Source: Moesziomyces globuligerus
Taxonomy: Eukaryota; Basidiomycota; Ustilaginomycetes; Ustilaginales; Ustilaginaceae
Reading direction: 5' to 3'
Length of the DNA stretch: 64,000 nt
Assembly: GCA_030849465.1 (NCBI GenBank)
Contig: JARVLF010000019.1
Span: 675,419 to 739,418, forward strand
The position numbers and the translations under genes are program-made. Below, piece by piece: positions 1-11,153 of this stretch. Position 1 is the first letter of the stretch. Each line of letters starts with the position of its first letter. The notes below the pieces were generated by a model. That model ran no database searches and was not told the DNA's origin. It saw only the letters and a list, made by a program, of their open reading frames with translations.

Positions 1-44
1 CCCAGCTGCTTTCTTGACCATTCATATTCAGCGACTAGCGGGCT

Positions 45-2171
45 CTACATCTTGCAGCATGCCGACGACGATTCGGCGTCTCCCTCGTGAGAGCTGAGCA
101 GCGTCGAACGATTCACTGCCTGCGAGCTCGTGGCGATATCCAGGATCGGACACGTCTCCCAAAAGTCGTTGGGCTTGAGCGACATCATGAGCGACTCGAC
201 CGGCATCACGGGGAAGTCCTCGACACGCGGGTTGTGCGTCAGTCCAAACACGGCCCACACCACCACGTCCTCGTTGACCGTGTTCTGCTTGCCCGCACTG
301 TACGTCGCGAGTCCGCCCTGCTTGCCGTTGGACTGGTTGGTGTACTTGCCGCCCGCCCACAGCTCGTCGTCACGGTACTTGGTCACCCACACATGGTGTC
401 GTGCAAACTCGGCGCGCGCATAGGCCACCGAGTCCGGGTGCGCCAGCAGCAGCTGTGTCGCGGGCAAGTGCATCTTGTAGCCGATCGGCTTCTGCGAGAT
501 GGCGTTGATCTTGTTCGGGTTGGTGATCTTGAACGTGCGGTTCTGCATCGGCGCCAGATCCGCTCCGCCCTCGTGCGCAAGCACGGTCTTCTGCACCGTG
601 TAGCCCACGCCGTGCGGGTTCGCCAGTTTGTCCGCCTCCGTGCTGAACGGCATGGGCACGCTGTCTTCGTAGTGCACCGTATTGCCGTCGCCGTCGATGC
701 GCGGGTCGACGCGCACGCAGAAGATGTGCTGATGGTTGGTACCCAGCACACCGCGCGACACCAAATTTCCGTACGGCGACGTCTTGCCAGCATCGATGGG
801 CGACACGGACAGCACACCCGTGGCCCGCACCTCAAACGAGATCGCTCCCGTCTGGTCAAAGTGCCACAAGAAGATGTACTCGTAGTTGGCCACCGTGATG
901 ATGGTCTGCAGCACCAGCGTGCGGCGACGAACCACGTACGGGTTATTGGTTCGGTAGTTGGTGTGCTTCATGCCCAGACCGTCATCAACCTCGTGCATGC
1001 ACACCACCTTCTGCTGCTGGAGCAGCTCGCCGTTGGGCAGCGCAAGATGGCCGTCAAAGTAGTGGATCGCACCCAGGCAGTCGCAACCCAGGCTGAGGCT
1101 GTTGGCCGTGAAACCACACGAGGCATCACCCACATCGAACGCCTGCTTGCGGTGCAGCGGCGGACGCGGGTCGCCGTAGGGCACGGTCATCTCGGACATC
1201 GAAAGTCGGTGGAAGACGGATCGGCCCTTGAATCGAAGGTCGTGCAGCGCCAAGCCTTCCCTCGCAGTCCAGCTGATGCGGAAGTTCCATCCTTGCCACT
1301 CGACGTTCTTGCCGTTAACCGTGAACGACGCACCCTCGGGCTGCTGCACGATGAGCGGCTTGAGCCCCGGTCGCGCCTGGAAGTTGGGCTGGAGGTGCGG
1401 CATGTAGTCGCGATCCTCCATGTTGGACTGCGCCCATCCTTGCTTCCAGGTGTGCACCATGCCGTCGGCCGAGTCGCCCGTGTAGCACCAGTCGACGTGG
1501 GTGATCTTGCCCGTCAGCACGTCGACGACGGGTACAAACGGCAGCGGCCACGAGTAGTGGAACGAGTCGCCATCGTGTCCCGTGCGCGGCGACTTGAGGT
1601 ACATGAGGAACTGCATCAGGTACGGCTGGTCTTCGAACGAGTCGGCACCAAAGATCCACGGATCGGAAGCGATGGGCGTGTCGGCCTCCAGACCGAGCTC
1701 CTTGAGCGCCTGGTGAACCAGTGGATCCTTCACAACCGCCTTCTCAAATTCCTCGAGCTGGGTGATGTCGAGGTTGGTGCGGTGGGCGCCCGCCACGACC
1801 GTGTGCGACTCGACGCTTTTGCCGGCTACGTCGACTACGGTCTCGTGGATCTTGGCCGTCTTGGGCTCAATATAGATCGCTTCGAGCTTGCGCGGCAGTG
1901 GCGCCGGATTCTTGCCGGCATGGCGGGCATCGAGCCAAGGAAGCAAAACCGCCTTGCGAGGCTCTTGTCGCTGAACCGACTTGAACCACGGTTCGAAGCC
2001 ATCCTGCGCATGGTAGGCACGAATGAGCTCGACTGCCAGCTTGTTCTCGGCAGGAGTGATGTCGTCGAGCGGGTGAAGCGGAGTCTGCGCTACCGACTTT
2101 CCGCCCGCCGACTTGATGCCGCCAGACGATGCCGGGCCAGAGTCGATGACGTCTACTGCAGTGGGAGCCAT
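45..2171 (-). CDS. copper amine oxidase
   Basis: A 708-residue topaquinone copper amine oxidase, which oxidatively deaminates primary amines to aldehyde, ammonia and hydrogen peroxide. The cofactor motif NYEY is present, with the modifiable tyrosine at about residue 430. A copper-binding HxH lies at residues 480-482 (NHQH) and a late THNPRVEDFPVMP segment carries the likely third histidine ligand. The upstream PYGDPRPP/FDVGD region is where the family's catalytic-base Asp normally lies. Length is normal for fungal family members. There is no clear signal peptide, so a peroxisomal or cytosolic site is likely. The C-terminal CCKM is not an obvious targeting tag. It is divergent from the permease at 3656, and the pair may serve amine or amino-acid nitrogen use. 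It is complete and shows no promoter element of the glycolipid cluster. Confidence 0.93.
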   Translation of the reverse strand: MAPTAVDVIDSGPASSGGIKSAGGKSVAQTPLHPLDDITPAENKLAVELIRAYHAQDGFEPWFKSVQRQEPRKAVLLPWLDARHAGKNPAPLPRKLEAIYIEPKTAKIHETVVDVAGKSVESHTVVAGAHRTNLDITQLEEFEKAVVKDPLVHQALKELGLEADTPIASDPWIFGADSFEDQPYLMQFLMYLKSPRTGHDGDSFHYSWPLPFVPVVDVLTGKITHVDWCYTGDSADGMVHTWKQGWAQSNMEDRDYMPHLQPNFQARPGLKPLIVQQPEGASFTVNGKNVEWQGWNFRISWTAREGLALHDLRFKGRSVFHRLSMSEMTVPYGDPRPPLHRKQAFDVGDASCGFTANSLSLGCDCLGAIHYFDGHLALPNGELLQQQKVVCMHEVDDGLGMKHTNYRTNNPYVVRRRTLVLQTIITVANYEYIFLWHFDQTGAISFEVRATGVLSVSPIDAGKTSPYGNLVSRGVLGTNHQHIFCVRVDPRIDGDGNTVHYEDSVPMPFSTEADKLANPHGVGYTVQKTVLAHEGGADLAPMQNRTFKITNPNKINAISQKPIGYKMHLPATQLLLAHPDSVAYARAEFARHHVWVTKYRDDELWAGGKYTNQSNGKQGGLATYSAGKQNTVNEDVVVWAVFGLTHNPRVEDFPVMPVESLMMSLKPNDFWETCPILDIATSSQAVNRSTLLSSHEGDAESSSACCKM

Positions 2172-3655
2172 CTTTGTCGTGATAGAAGCTTCGCAACCAA
2201 AAAAGTCGTCGCGATGGTATGGAGAGGAGGTGGAGAGATGCGCAAGGGGCCAGGCTACTATAAGTACTCTGAAGCATCAACGAACAAGGCCAGAGCGACG
2301 ACCTGTAGTTTGTCGGAATGTGTCTGTGCTGGAACCGGTGCGCACGGAAGATCTGGCTTTTGCAGTGCCACCTGCTGCAACTGTGCGGGGGTGCACTCGG
2401 CTTGTAAATGGCTCGCCCTATCGGATAGCGATCGGATAGCGTCGAGAGGTTGCGATTCTGTGCACGACTGTCTTGCGTCAATGGTCGCGCGCATGGCTTC
2501 AACGGTACGCGAACCAGCCATACATTAGCCGCGCCCCTGCTCGCACTCGGGGCCAAAGTGCCGCAATAGGGTAACGGCCAAAAGGAAGCGCCTGGCGCTC
2601 TTATCGTTACGTAGCGTTGCGCACAAAGATTGGCCGCGCCGCTAAGCTAGGCTTCGACAGCCGTGTGAAATTAAGCGACGCGTTCCGATTGGCTCGCTTG
2701 CTCGCTTGCACGCTTAGTCGCTTGGCAGTGTCCACCGCCTGGGAGAGCAGCTCCAGGTATGCCCGTCCATCGGAGCCACAATGCATGCCGTGTCACGTTG
2801 CGGTAGAAGACGCCGTACGACGGATCGCAGCCAATCGCTTACACCTTATCGAGCTTGCTCTTGCTGTGTGCTGACGCATGGTCGGAGCTTGTACGGCAAG
2901 CAGATGTCACAGGGTCTGATAGGCATGCTCGCGCGGCGTATCTGCGACACGGCGAGCCGACCAGCCGCATAGTGTTGGAAGATAGCTACCAAATTTAACG
3001 CTACCCCGCATTTTGGTGCAACGTGCAGGCTCCCGCAGACCCTTGCCGATACCTTGCGCAGGGCTAGGTTCTTTATCCCGCGATAACAGACTGTTGCGCC
3101 TCGCTTGGGCACGCGTCTCTGTACAGTGCACTGCCAACGGGGGTGTTTTGTGCTTGGCGTCTCGGCACTCGAGGCCGTGCGCTCGCCACTGTCCAGGGTC
3201 AGATGATCGTTGCCGTTTCTGCTAGTGGAGCCTGCGCCCGTCCCATATCACCGAGATGGGCTGGCCAGCATCCATAGGCGTGATTGCGACCCTGGCGAGC
3301 GGAACTTGAATGTCAAGCTCTGTCAACCTTTCCCGCCCTTGGAGGCGGCTGAACCGCTTCGTTCCGCCCAAGCGCCAGCTCGCATCTCGGCACCATGTGG
3401 TCAGTGTCGATCGGATGCACCCATCATTGCCTCTCTCCGGCATATCATCCTTGAGCACGTACTGTTTGCACCTCTTTCGAAACTCTCCTCGATGCAAGGA
3501 CTCGAGCGGGATCTCTGTCAACGTCGTATAAGAAAGCAGTCCGAGTGTTGTTCGGACGTGCCGCCACCAGTTCCCATCGGAAGATTCTGCTAAGTGCAGT
3601 TCCGCCACAACATCAAGATCACCCGCGGTCCTACCAAGCAAGAACGTTTTCCATC
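2172..3655. other. intergenic region between divergent amine oxidase and permease
   Basis: About 1.5 kb between two divergent genes. Only short overlapping frames with no recognisable domain are visible. I see no RNA gene and no repeat, so it is presumably the two promoters. Confidence 0.6.
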
Positions 3656-5293
3656 ATGTCTCAAGAAAAGAAGATGAACGGGTCCTCCAAGCACTTTTCC
3701 TCGGGCGCCGAAATCACCGTGTCGGAGCTCGATCGTCAGGCGCCAGTCGGCTTTGTAGGCGATGGCGGCGAAGAGGCGAGGCTGGACCGCCCTGCCGAGC
3801 ATGGCGTGCTGGGCAAGAAGCTGAGTACACTGGGGGCGATAGCGCTTGGATACACGTCACTCTCCACATGGATCGCCTACTCGGCTGTGGCTGCGACTGC
3901 GCTCTCAAGCGGAGGAGCCAATGTGCTGGTCTGGGGCATGATCATCGTAGGCTTCTGCAACATGGCGGCTGCCATCAGCATTGCCGAGCCGGCGTCGCAA
4001 TTTCCCAATGCCTCGGGCCAGGCAGCATGGGTGTATCGACTGCATGGACGCTTTCTGTCGTATATGACGTCGTGGCTGGTGCTGCTGGGCTACATCTTCC
4101 TTAGCGTCGCGGCGCAGCTCATCACTACGCTCATCTTGCTCGCCATGATCGACCTAACGTTCCCTTCGTACGAGATCAAGACGTGGCACGTGTCGGTATC
4201 GATCATTTGTACGGCGGCGTTCAGCTTTGCGGTGGCGGGTATCGCTTCGAAGCTGGTGTCGAGGCTCAACGTGTTTGCGTTTACGTGGTCGGTGCTGGGA
4301 CTGGTGGTGGTGGTGCTGACGCTGCTCATCCAATCGCGCGGAAACTACAACACGGTCGAATTTGCACTGGTGGACATCGTCAACGTGTCGGGCTGGGGGA
4401 ACAACTTTATCCCGTGGGTGTTGGGACTTTCGCAGGCGGCGCTGTCGACGACGGCGATGGATGTGCCGACGCACTTTTCGGAAGAGATGGCCAACCCGGC
4501 GCGCCAGGTGCCGATTGCAATCTTTGGTGGGCTTGGAACGAGCATCTTGGTGACGTTGGCGTACGCGTTTGTGCTCGTGTTTACGCTGCCGGAGCTGGAC
4601 GCGATCATCACCACCTCGACGGGCTTCCCGTTTGCCGAGATGCTGCGGCTCAAGACGTCGCGTTCGGGCGCGATTGTGCTGCTGCTGATCCCGCTCGTGT
4701 CGTTCCTGATCACGTCGGCGGATGTGGCCATGGCGGCGGGTCGATGCATCTACGGCTTTTCGCGCCAGCGTGGCTTCCCCTTCTCGACGTTCTTCGGCAC
4801 GGTCAACACGAGGTTCGACTCGCCGCTGCGCGCGGGACTGCTCGTGCTGATGTGTCAGAGTTGCATCGGGCTGATCTACATTGGCAACACGGCGGCGTTC
4901 AACGCGATCATCTCGGTGCCGACGTTGCTGCTGGCGGTGTCGTATGCGATCGTAGCCGGAGTGTGCTTGGCCGCAAGGTACCGAGCAGGCCGAGCCGAGC
5001 CGCGTGTAGCCACGGGCGAGAAGCAAGTTGGCAGCATGGGATCCGACTCGTCCGAGGGCGACGGTGCTTGGGACCCGCCGTTCAAGATGCCCAAATGGCT
5101 GACCGTTCCGGCCAATTTGCTCACGATCACCTTTACGGTGCTGCTGTGCGTCTTCCTGTCGCTGCCTCCGGCGTGGCCGGTGACGAGCGCCAACATGAAC
5201 TACACGTCGGCTTTTTTGGTGGGCAGCTTTGCCATCCCGGCCGTGTGCTGGATCCGCTATCGCCATGCCTACCAAGGGCCTCTTGTACACTAG
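3656..5293 (+). CDS. amino acid / GABA-type permease (APC superfamily)
   Basis: A 545-residue membrane transporter of the amino acid-polyamine-organocation superfamily, close in style to fungal GABA/choline permeases (Uga4/Hnm1 type). The cytosolic N-terminus is about 60 residues long. Roughly twelve hydrophobic segments follow, including the first (LGAIALGYTSLSTW) and a loop AEPASQFPNASGQAAWVY with the family's conserved surroundings. The frame is open from 3545. I chose the ATG at 3656 (MSQEKKMNGS) because the preceding 37 codons are not hydrophobic and read like untranslated leader. It is head-to-head with the amine oxidase, which suggests uptake of an amine or amino acid that is then oxidised. 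Substrate cannot be read from sequence. Confidence 0.9.
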   Translation: MSQEKKMNGSSKHFSSGAEITVSELDRQAPVGFVGDGGEEARLDRPAEHGVLGKKLSTLGAIALGYTSLSTWIAYSAVAATALSSGGANVLVWGMIIVGFCNMAAAISIAEPASQFPNASGQAAWVYRLHGRFLSYMTSWLVLLGYIFLSVAAQLITTLILLAMIDLTFPSYEIKTWHVSVSIICTAAFSFAVAGIASKLVSRLNVFAFTWSVLGLVVVVLTLLIQSRGNYNTVEFALVDIVNVSGWGNNFIPWVLGLSQAALSTTAMDVPTHFSEEMANPARQVPIAIFGGLGTSILVTLAYAFVLVFTLPELDAIITTSTGFPFAEMLRLKTSRSGAIVLLLIPLVSFLITSADVAMAAGRCIYGFSRQRGFPFSTFFGTVNTRFDSPLRAGLLVLMCQSCIGLIYIGNTAAFNAIISVPTLLLAVSYAIVAGVCLAARYRAGRAEPRVATGEKQVGSMGSDSSEGDGAWDPPFKMPKWLTVPANLLTITFTVLLCVFLSLPPAWPVTSANMNYTSAFLVGSFAIPAVCWIRYRHAYQGPLVH

Positions 5294-5593
5294 GTCATTT
5301 GCGCCCTGCTCGGCCGAATGCCGTGCAGAGTACAATGGTCACTAGACGCAGTCCTGCCCATGGTCTGCTTCTCTTCGTCCAGATTGTTATCCGATCAGCT
5401 CCTCGCAGCAACAGAGCTTGGGCTGTCTCGAGTGTGCCGCCTGTTTTCCCACCGGCTGCCCTGTTCTTAGCGAGGATACAGCATCTCTGCGCTGTTTGAG
5501 AGGCCCGGGTGAAGCCGAAGAGGTACTTGTCTATCATACATTGTCGCCAGGCTTCGTTACCCAGCAACGAGCGCGGGACTGTGAGGGCTGACT
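5294..5593. other. convergent 3' spacer
   Basis: A 300-bp spacer between the converging permease and zinc-cluster regulator genes. Nothing beyond 3' untranslated sequence is visible. Confidence 0.6.
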
Positions 5594-8395
5594 TCAAAAG
5601 ATCAGAGGCTGGCGCCAACGCCGTTGTCGACAGATGTGCGCAAACTCGGTCGCTTGATCGTATCTACCAATGTCTCGAGGAGCATCGATCGAGGCCTGCG
5701 AGCTCGAGCCTTTGCCGAGACGCATCCTACGGCGCGTCTCGTGCTCGTACAGGTCGCGACCATCCCACACGGCCTTGAGCAGCTGTCGGCAAAGGAAGAG
5801 GCACTGGATCTCGTCGAACTTTTCCCACAACAGCAGCGAGCCGCGGCAGCGCTGCCTTCGCTCTGAACGCGATCGCGCGAAGCTGTCGTAGGCTTCGGCA
5901 CCGATGACAATGTCCGATCCCAGCGCGAGCTTGATTGGGTCGCCTCTGCCGAATTGATGTCGTTGGTCGGGACGCTCGCCAATCGATACAGCAAGCGGCG
6001 AACGTTCCAGCGACGCATCCAGTTCACCGAAAATCTCGGACGCACACTGAAAGTACGCCCAGATCAAAGCTCCGTCTGGTGCGCGGATCCACCACTTTCC
6101 TCGCGTCTCCATGGCGTGGGCCACCTGCAGGTCGCCGGTCAGATCCTGTGGGCCAGACGGACCTGCTGATTTGACTTCGCCGCTTGCGCCAAGACGCTGC
6201 TGTTTGCGCTCGAGGAACCGGGTGACCTTGTCGATCTCGAACCACACAGCATCGGTCGACTTGAGCAGCATCCTGCAAAAGTAGACGAGCGAGGCTGACT
6301 GGAGGCATTCAAAGATGAGATAGCGCAGCTCGGCGGCGAGGCTGTCGTCTTGGCTGAGCGGCACGGGCCTGGACAGTCGGATCTGAGACTCGACGGCATC
6401 GATCTGCAGCTGTGTTTCGAGCGGCACGTGGCCTTCTAGTGCATGCGAGAGGGATCCGGACGGCATAACGAGCGGCACGGAAGATGCAGGCGGCGGCACA
6501 AAGGCCACAATTTCGGGAACGGCGCTGAGGCGATTGATGCGTTCGACGGCCTCGAGCAGATCCAGCGGCCAGCCTACGACGCACTGGGTCGAGCACTCGA
6601 TAGGGTCTTGTTGGCGGCTGTCGGATTCGTCCCATCGATAGACATGCTCAAAGATGTCGAGCACATCACCCTGCTCGCTGGCGGGGCCCATGGTGCGTGA
6701 CATGGTCTCCCACCAGAGCAAAATGCGGACAAAAAAGCGGAACGCCGATGCTGGTCCCTGGTTGAGGTTGTTCACCCACCACGAAGCCGGTGAGCCGTTC
6801 GGTGCACCGGCGAGCACCTGTCGTACAACGGTGATGGCGAGAGCCGTATAGGCTCGCGAGCCAGTAGCGAAGCCTCGGCTGAACTGCTCAATGTGTGCGA
6901 TGAGGATGGTACCGGCGAGCAGTTCGAGTGCGCGGTGGGCCGAGTTGACCTGTGCTGCGGCGTGTGCGATAAGCTCTGGCGTGTGTAGATTGCCGACAAA
7001 AGCGTCCCATTCGGTCTTGCAGCGGGAATAGTGAGCATGGGCGAGGCCCTTTTTGCGATGATCCTGAGTGAGGCTGAGATGGGTGAGACCGAGGCAGCCT
7101 GCGAGGTCGAGCACCATGGGAGACTCGGCAGCGAGCTGGGCAAAGAAGATGCGCCAGACGTTGGTGTCGGCGGAGAGCAGGTGGAAGCAGCGAGCGGTGG
7201 TGTTGAAGAAGAACGAGACGGATTCGAGCTGGATGCGCGTTACGCACAGCGCACGGATGCGCCTCTGCAGCTCGGCTTCGGGTATGTGCTGCAGGCCCGG
7301 GCGCGCGGCGGTGGTGCTTGCCGGGACTGGTGTGTCGGAAGCGCCATGGAAAGTGTGCTGGATGCTGGTTGGGCCGGCAGGAGAGGTGGTCCATGTCGAC
7401 AACCAGTCGTCGTCGAGCCAGTTGGGCGAACGCGCCTCTGCACTTCCTAAAGCCAAGGTCTGGTCGGCGATGGCGGAAGCCGCAGCGGTTGGACGACCGT
7501 AGCGCGCTTTGAGGCGATCGAGAGAAGCAGAGCGAGCCGACTGCGAGTCGTTGACGCTGTGTGCGGAGCCCTGCCCAGTCGACTGGCGGCAAGTGTCGCT
7601 GGGCTGGTCGTCGCTCCTGACGGCTGTCTGGGACGCATCGGCGGTGGCCGAGCCGCTAGCGTGTGGAATGTCGTTGCCAATGGAAGCGCACAAGAGATCG
7701 AGCCAGTCATCCAGATGCTTTGGCGAGGTCACTTGGCCAAATGTGCTGGCGACACGGGTGGGTACGGAGCCAAGCTGATGCGCTGGGCCGGGCCGTAAGT
7801 GGCGATGCGAGGTTTGGCGAGGTGAGTGGCGAGGCTGCTGATGTTGAGAGAGCCGCACTGGATTCTCCGCCGGCGCGATTGGGCACAAGTCGGCGCCGGA
7901 AGCTTGAGCTTGGACTTTCACTTCTGCCTCGATACGTGGCGAGCTGGCAGAACGATAGTACTCGCATTGCCTGTCATCCTCGAGACAGCGATGGCAGTGC
8001 GGACGTGTTTCGTCGCATTTGATCTTTCGAACGCGGCAGGTGGCGCAACCCGAGCGACTACGGGTAAACCTGCGCTTGCGAGCCGACGGAGGTGGCAGAG
8101 GGCCGGGCCGACTGCCACTCGCGCCGCAAGGCGGCTGGCGGTGCGCGGACGTGGAGCGAGATGATGGCGTGGCAACGGCAGTGCGTGCGGGCGAGCGTGC
8201 GGGCGAGCGTGCGGCTGCGAACGATGCGGTGTGCATCCGATTGGGAGATGCACCAGCTTCTGTCTGCATTTGGCTGCCTCGGGCAGGATCGACCCTCTGG
8301 CGTTTAGACGGAGGAGCTGTCCTCGCAGCGTTCGGCTGAGCCGCGACGGGCTCGGCACCTGCGCCGAATGTCGGGCGATGGCTGCTGGCTGTCAT
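5594..8395 (-). CDS. Zn2Cys6 fungal transcription factor
   Basis: A 933-residue binuclear zinc-cluster regulator. The six-cysteine motif starts at about residue 117 (SGCATCRVRKIKCDETRPHC) and ends near residue 145, preceded by a basic RKRRFTRSRS stretch. The first 110 residues and residues 150-330 are Ser/Ala/Pro-rich low complexity. From about residue 360 an alpha-helical region resembles the fungal-specific regulatory domain (Fungal_trans_2 type), with typical blocks such as HALELLAGTILIAHIEQF. It lies between the permease and the glycolipid cluster and carries no cluster-type promoter motif that I could find, so it more likely regulates local metabolism than the glycolipid. Its target is unknown. 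Confidence 0.9.
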   Translation of the reverse strand: MTASSHRPTFGAGAEPVAAQPNAARTAPPSKRQRVDPARGSQMQTEAGASPNRMHTASFAAARSPARSPARTAVATPSSRSTSAHRQPPCGASGSRPGPLPPPSARKRRFTRSRSGCATCRVRKIKCDETRPHCHRCLEDDRQCEYYRSASSPRIEAEVKVQAQASGADLCPIAPAENPVRLSQHQQPRHSPRQTSHRHLRPGPAHQLGSVPTRVASTFGQVTSPKHLDDWLDLLCASIGNDIPHASGSATADASQTAVRSDDQPSDTCRQSTGQGSAHSVNDSQSARSASLDRLKARYGRPTAAASAIADQTLALGSAEARSPNWLDDDWLSTWTTSPAGPTSIQHTFHGASDTPVPASTTAARPGLQHIPEAELQRRIRALCVTRIQLESVSFFFNTTARCFHLLSADTNVWRIFFAQLAAESPMVLDLAGCLGLTHLSLTQDHRKKGLAHAHYSRCKTEWDAFVGNLHTPELIAHAAAQVNSAHRALELLAGTILIAHIEQFSRGFATGSRAYTALAITVVRQVLAGAPNGSPASWWVNNLNQGPASAFRFFVRILLWWETMSRTMGPASEQGDVLDIFEHVYRWDESDSRQQDPIECSTQCVVGWPLDLLEAVERINRLSAVPEIVAFVPPPASSVPLVMPSGSLSHALEGHVPLETQLQIDAVESQIRLSRPVPLSQDDSLAAELRYLIFECLQSASLVYFCRMLLKSTDAVWFEIDKVTRFLERKQQRLGASGEVKSAGPSGPQDLTGDLQVAHAMETRGKWWIRAPDGALIWAYFQCASEIFGELDASLERSPLAVSIGERPDQRHQFGRGDPIKLALGSDIVIGAEAYDSFARSRSERRQRCRGSLLLWEKFDEIQCLFLCRQLLKAVWDGRDLYEHETRRRMRLGKGSSSQASIDAPRDIGRYDQATEFAHICRQRRWRQPLIF

Positions 8396-8639
8396 GGCGA
8401 ATCGGCTCGTGTGTGTCGATCCGGCTCATGCTTCGGAGCTTGGACGCACCATTTTGCGCCGACACGCGCACGATCGCCCGAGATGGTGGGCTCCGGCAAA
8501 GCTGAAAACGCCCAAAGCTCCGGGCGATAAAGGCCGCATCAGCTCTTTTCATTTTCGGCAGGCCCGAAAAGGTTTCCCTCCTACCTCGATCTCAAGCTCG
8601 GCATCAAGGCCCACGCCCCCTGCACATGCAGGCAAAGGC

Positions 8640-8900
8640 GTCAGCGGCACCAGGGCGGTTGACTTGCTGCAACTACGGCCACACAGGCCACTACTCCAGC
8701 GCCACCCCTTCAAGTGGCTGAGTCAAGTCAGCAAGACCCGAGCAAGACGTGGCGCTTATGGCACGAGCGCTTCAATCACGCCAGCCTTGACCGCGTGCCG
8801 CGCTCGCTCAAGGAGGCCAGCATCGACATTGGCGTTCTGCCTGCTTCCTTCTTCTGCCTCGCCTACCTTTCGGAATGCTCACAATCACAGATGTATACAC
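8640..8900 (+). pseudogene. Ty1/copia retroelement relic (gag zinc knuckle + GAG-pre-integrase)
   Basis: Two copia-like pieces sit close together. At about 8670-8700 one frame reads CCNYGHTGHYSS, a degenerate CCHC zinc knuckle. At about 8750-8880 another frame reads WRLWHERFNHASLDRVPRSL, matching the conserved LWHxRxxHAS start of the GAG-pre-integrase domain. The expected protease region between them is missing and the frames do not connect, so this is a deleted, decayed fragment. I see no flanking LTRs. Confidence 0.6.
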
Positions 8901-9934
8901 TCAGTGCTGCTGAATTGCAGGCCCGGAGGGCCCAGAGAGTCCCGGCCAAGAGGGCTTGCGTCGCGATCGCCTGGACGACTGCGGCACCGGACAGCGGGAG
9001 CATAATTGGAGACACGCAGCGGAATGACAGCACGCCCACGCACTCACACGATCACAGTGCGCTTGTGACTCCCTGGCCGGCCACAGTGTCTTTGAACGGT
9101 AGCGTCGCTTCAACCAGATCTAACGAGCCTGTGAGAATCCAGGGACGGAAAGAGGAGAGCCAGAGTGCACCGCCTCTTCGCAGATGCGCATGAGCTCCGA
9201 CGGAGTGGCATAGAAGCAATGTCGAGGCACCATGGCAGTGGCGTTCTCATTGTTGCAACCGTGCTGCATCGAGTAGTTGACCCACTCCTGTTGTTCCAGA
9301 TGCCAAGCTCGGAGCGTCTTTGAGTCTGCCTTCGGGAAGGGAAAGTCGCAGCTGTGATCGAACCGTGTTGCATAAAGAGCCGAGGAGAAGGAGAAACGTG
9401 CCGTCAAGATCAGCCTTGCTCTGCTGTGTTGTCATTCTCGAGAAGAACAAAGCTCTGGCAAAACGTGTCGGTTCTGGTTTGAGACTCCTCTCAAAGCCAT
9501 GGCTGGCAAGAGTGAATCGCCAAATCGAGGCTAACTTTCTCGCTAAAGGTTGGGACCTCGAATCGGATCCCGAGTTTGCCTTGAAAGCGATGAGAAAAGA
9601 TGAAACGCCATTCCTTCATTGTCTTCCTCGCTTGAAGCTGTGCTCATCACCCCTGAAATTTACCCAGCAAGGATGTTCGGATGCGATGCAATGGTAGTGA
9701 TGGCTTCTGACTGCGGGTCCGAGTCGAAACGGCCGTTGGAAGTGGGTACCTTTGACTAGGATTGGCGAAGCGCTTGTTTTTATCCTCAGGAACGTCTGCT
9801 ACTTGTGACCTTCGGCTACCTCTTCGGGTGGTCTCGGTACGACAGCTGGTGCAGAGCATCGTTTTGCATGAGATGAAGGGAGTATAGCTCGCGATGATGG
9901 GGTGGAATCGCTTACGGCGACTTTTTGCAGGAAC

Positions 9935-9945
9935 CAGTATGCGCA
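9935..9945 (-). promoter_or_regulatory. Rua1-type element (perfect 11-mer)
   Basis: The minus strand reads TGCGCATACTG. It fits the recalled Rua1 consensus (T/G)(G/T)CGCAT(A/T)(C/T)(C/T)(G/A). It lies about 3.5 kb upstream of the rua1 start, so a role is uncertain. Confidence 0.35.
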
Positions 9946-11153
9946 GAACGATTACAAATATGCCGATGATGTTGAATCTAGACTTTATGACGGCGAGGAA
10001 GAGGGTGGAGGGGTTACCACAGAAATGTATACCCGCGGAAAGGAGTCGGTCCGAGTTGACTTGTGCGGTACAGTTACCGTAGGCACAATGGGGCGTTTGC
10101 AGGAAAAGTGTTGATCTGTGCACATCTTTCCTGCGCAAATCCTGCAAGTCAGGCGCGTGAACGCATCCCACGTTGACAACCGGACCGTAGGGCGGTTGCG
10201 GCTAGAGTTGGAGACAGAGAGAGAGAGAGACAGAGCGATAAGACAGAGGTGTGTGATCAGCATGGTCTCTCTGTGAATGTGTACCTCAACAGTCCCTCTT
10301 ACCGCTTGCAAGATATTCTGGTTAAAAGAAGCTCGCTTCGAGTTCCGTTGGAAGTGTGACTTCCGATGTCCGAACATCTGACCGTTAAAGCCCAACTGCC
10401 CAACAACCCTCGAGGGTGCTAAACAGAGGCCAATAGGCGAATAGGCAAAGCATGAATTCGGCCGGCGGTCCCAGTCATCCTCCTTCTCGCCTAACCGCAG
10501 GCTTGCATTGAAATATATGCTTGGTCGGCGATTATTTTTCGCAGGAATTCACCGCGGAATATCGAAGCGAGACCTCTTGTTCGGCACCATCCTGACAACG
10601 TGTGCCGCTCTACTGCAGCCAGCCACAGCCACGAGGTGAGGCTGAAGTGCCGTTCCTTTTTTCGCCTCAACAACGTGCGCTTTTCTTCCAAAGTGGGCTG
10701 AATACTACTACCATCCGCGTACCTGTATTGTTTACTGCTAAATGCAGTCGCTTAACGTCACAAGCGAGCATGATGCCTTCCCACGCTTCGCATCCTTGCC
10801 GCCGCCCTGCTCTAGACTCGTCCCCGCTGGATTCTCTGTCTGACGCCATGCCTTCCAGTCGCCTCCAAGAGCCCGATTTCGGATTTCGGAATTTCGGTAT
10901 CTATTTTTCCCGCTTTAGCCCACACTGACGGGATCGTCAAGATTTCCAAGCCTCTCCCAAAGATATCGAAGCAAACAGGGCTACTCACACGCTAGTCCAC
11001 CATGAAGTCCACGCTCAGATTCGATGTCTTCCACGTTCATCCATGATATGGCTAGCATCATCACTATCGCGTCGGAATTGTGCATGTAGAGTGGAAAGAT
11101 TACTGCAAAAGAGATGACCTCACCCAGAGCAGGCTAGGCTGATGCTTTTGGTG

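Noticed and set aside
87..2528. An 813-codon open frame on the plus strand opposite the amine oxidase
   Set aside because: It is Arg/His/Val-rich with no domain and runs antisense to a clear copper amine oxidase; it is a GC-rich shadow frame.
4154..5499. Long frames on both strands overlapping the permease
   Set aside because: They are Arg/His- or Gly-rich, lack membrane segments or domains, and mirror the permease codons.
9120..9450. Overlapping minus-strand frames of 67-95 codons upstream of rua1
   Set aside because: No domain, signal peptide or splice structure; possible chance frames in a gene-poor region.
9985..10263. A 92-codon minus-strand frame with a signal-like start (MLITHLCLIALSLSLSVS)
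   Set aside because: The hydrophobic stretch is produced by the CT/GA-rich repeat at about 10208-10233; nothing else supports a gene.
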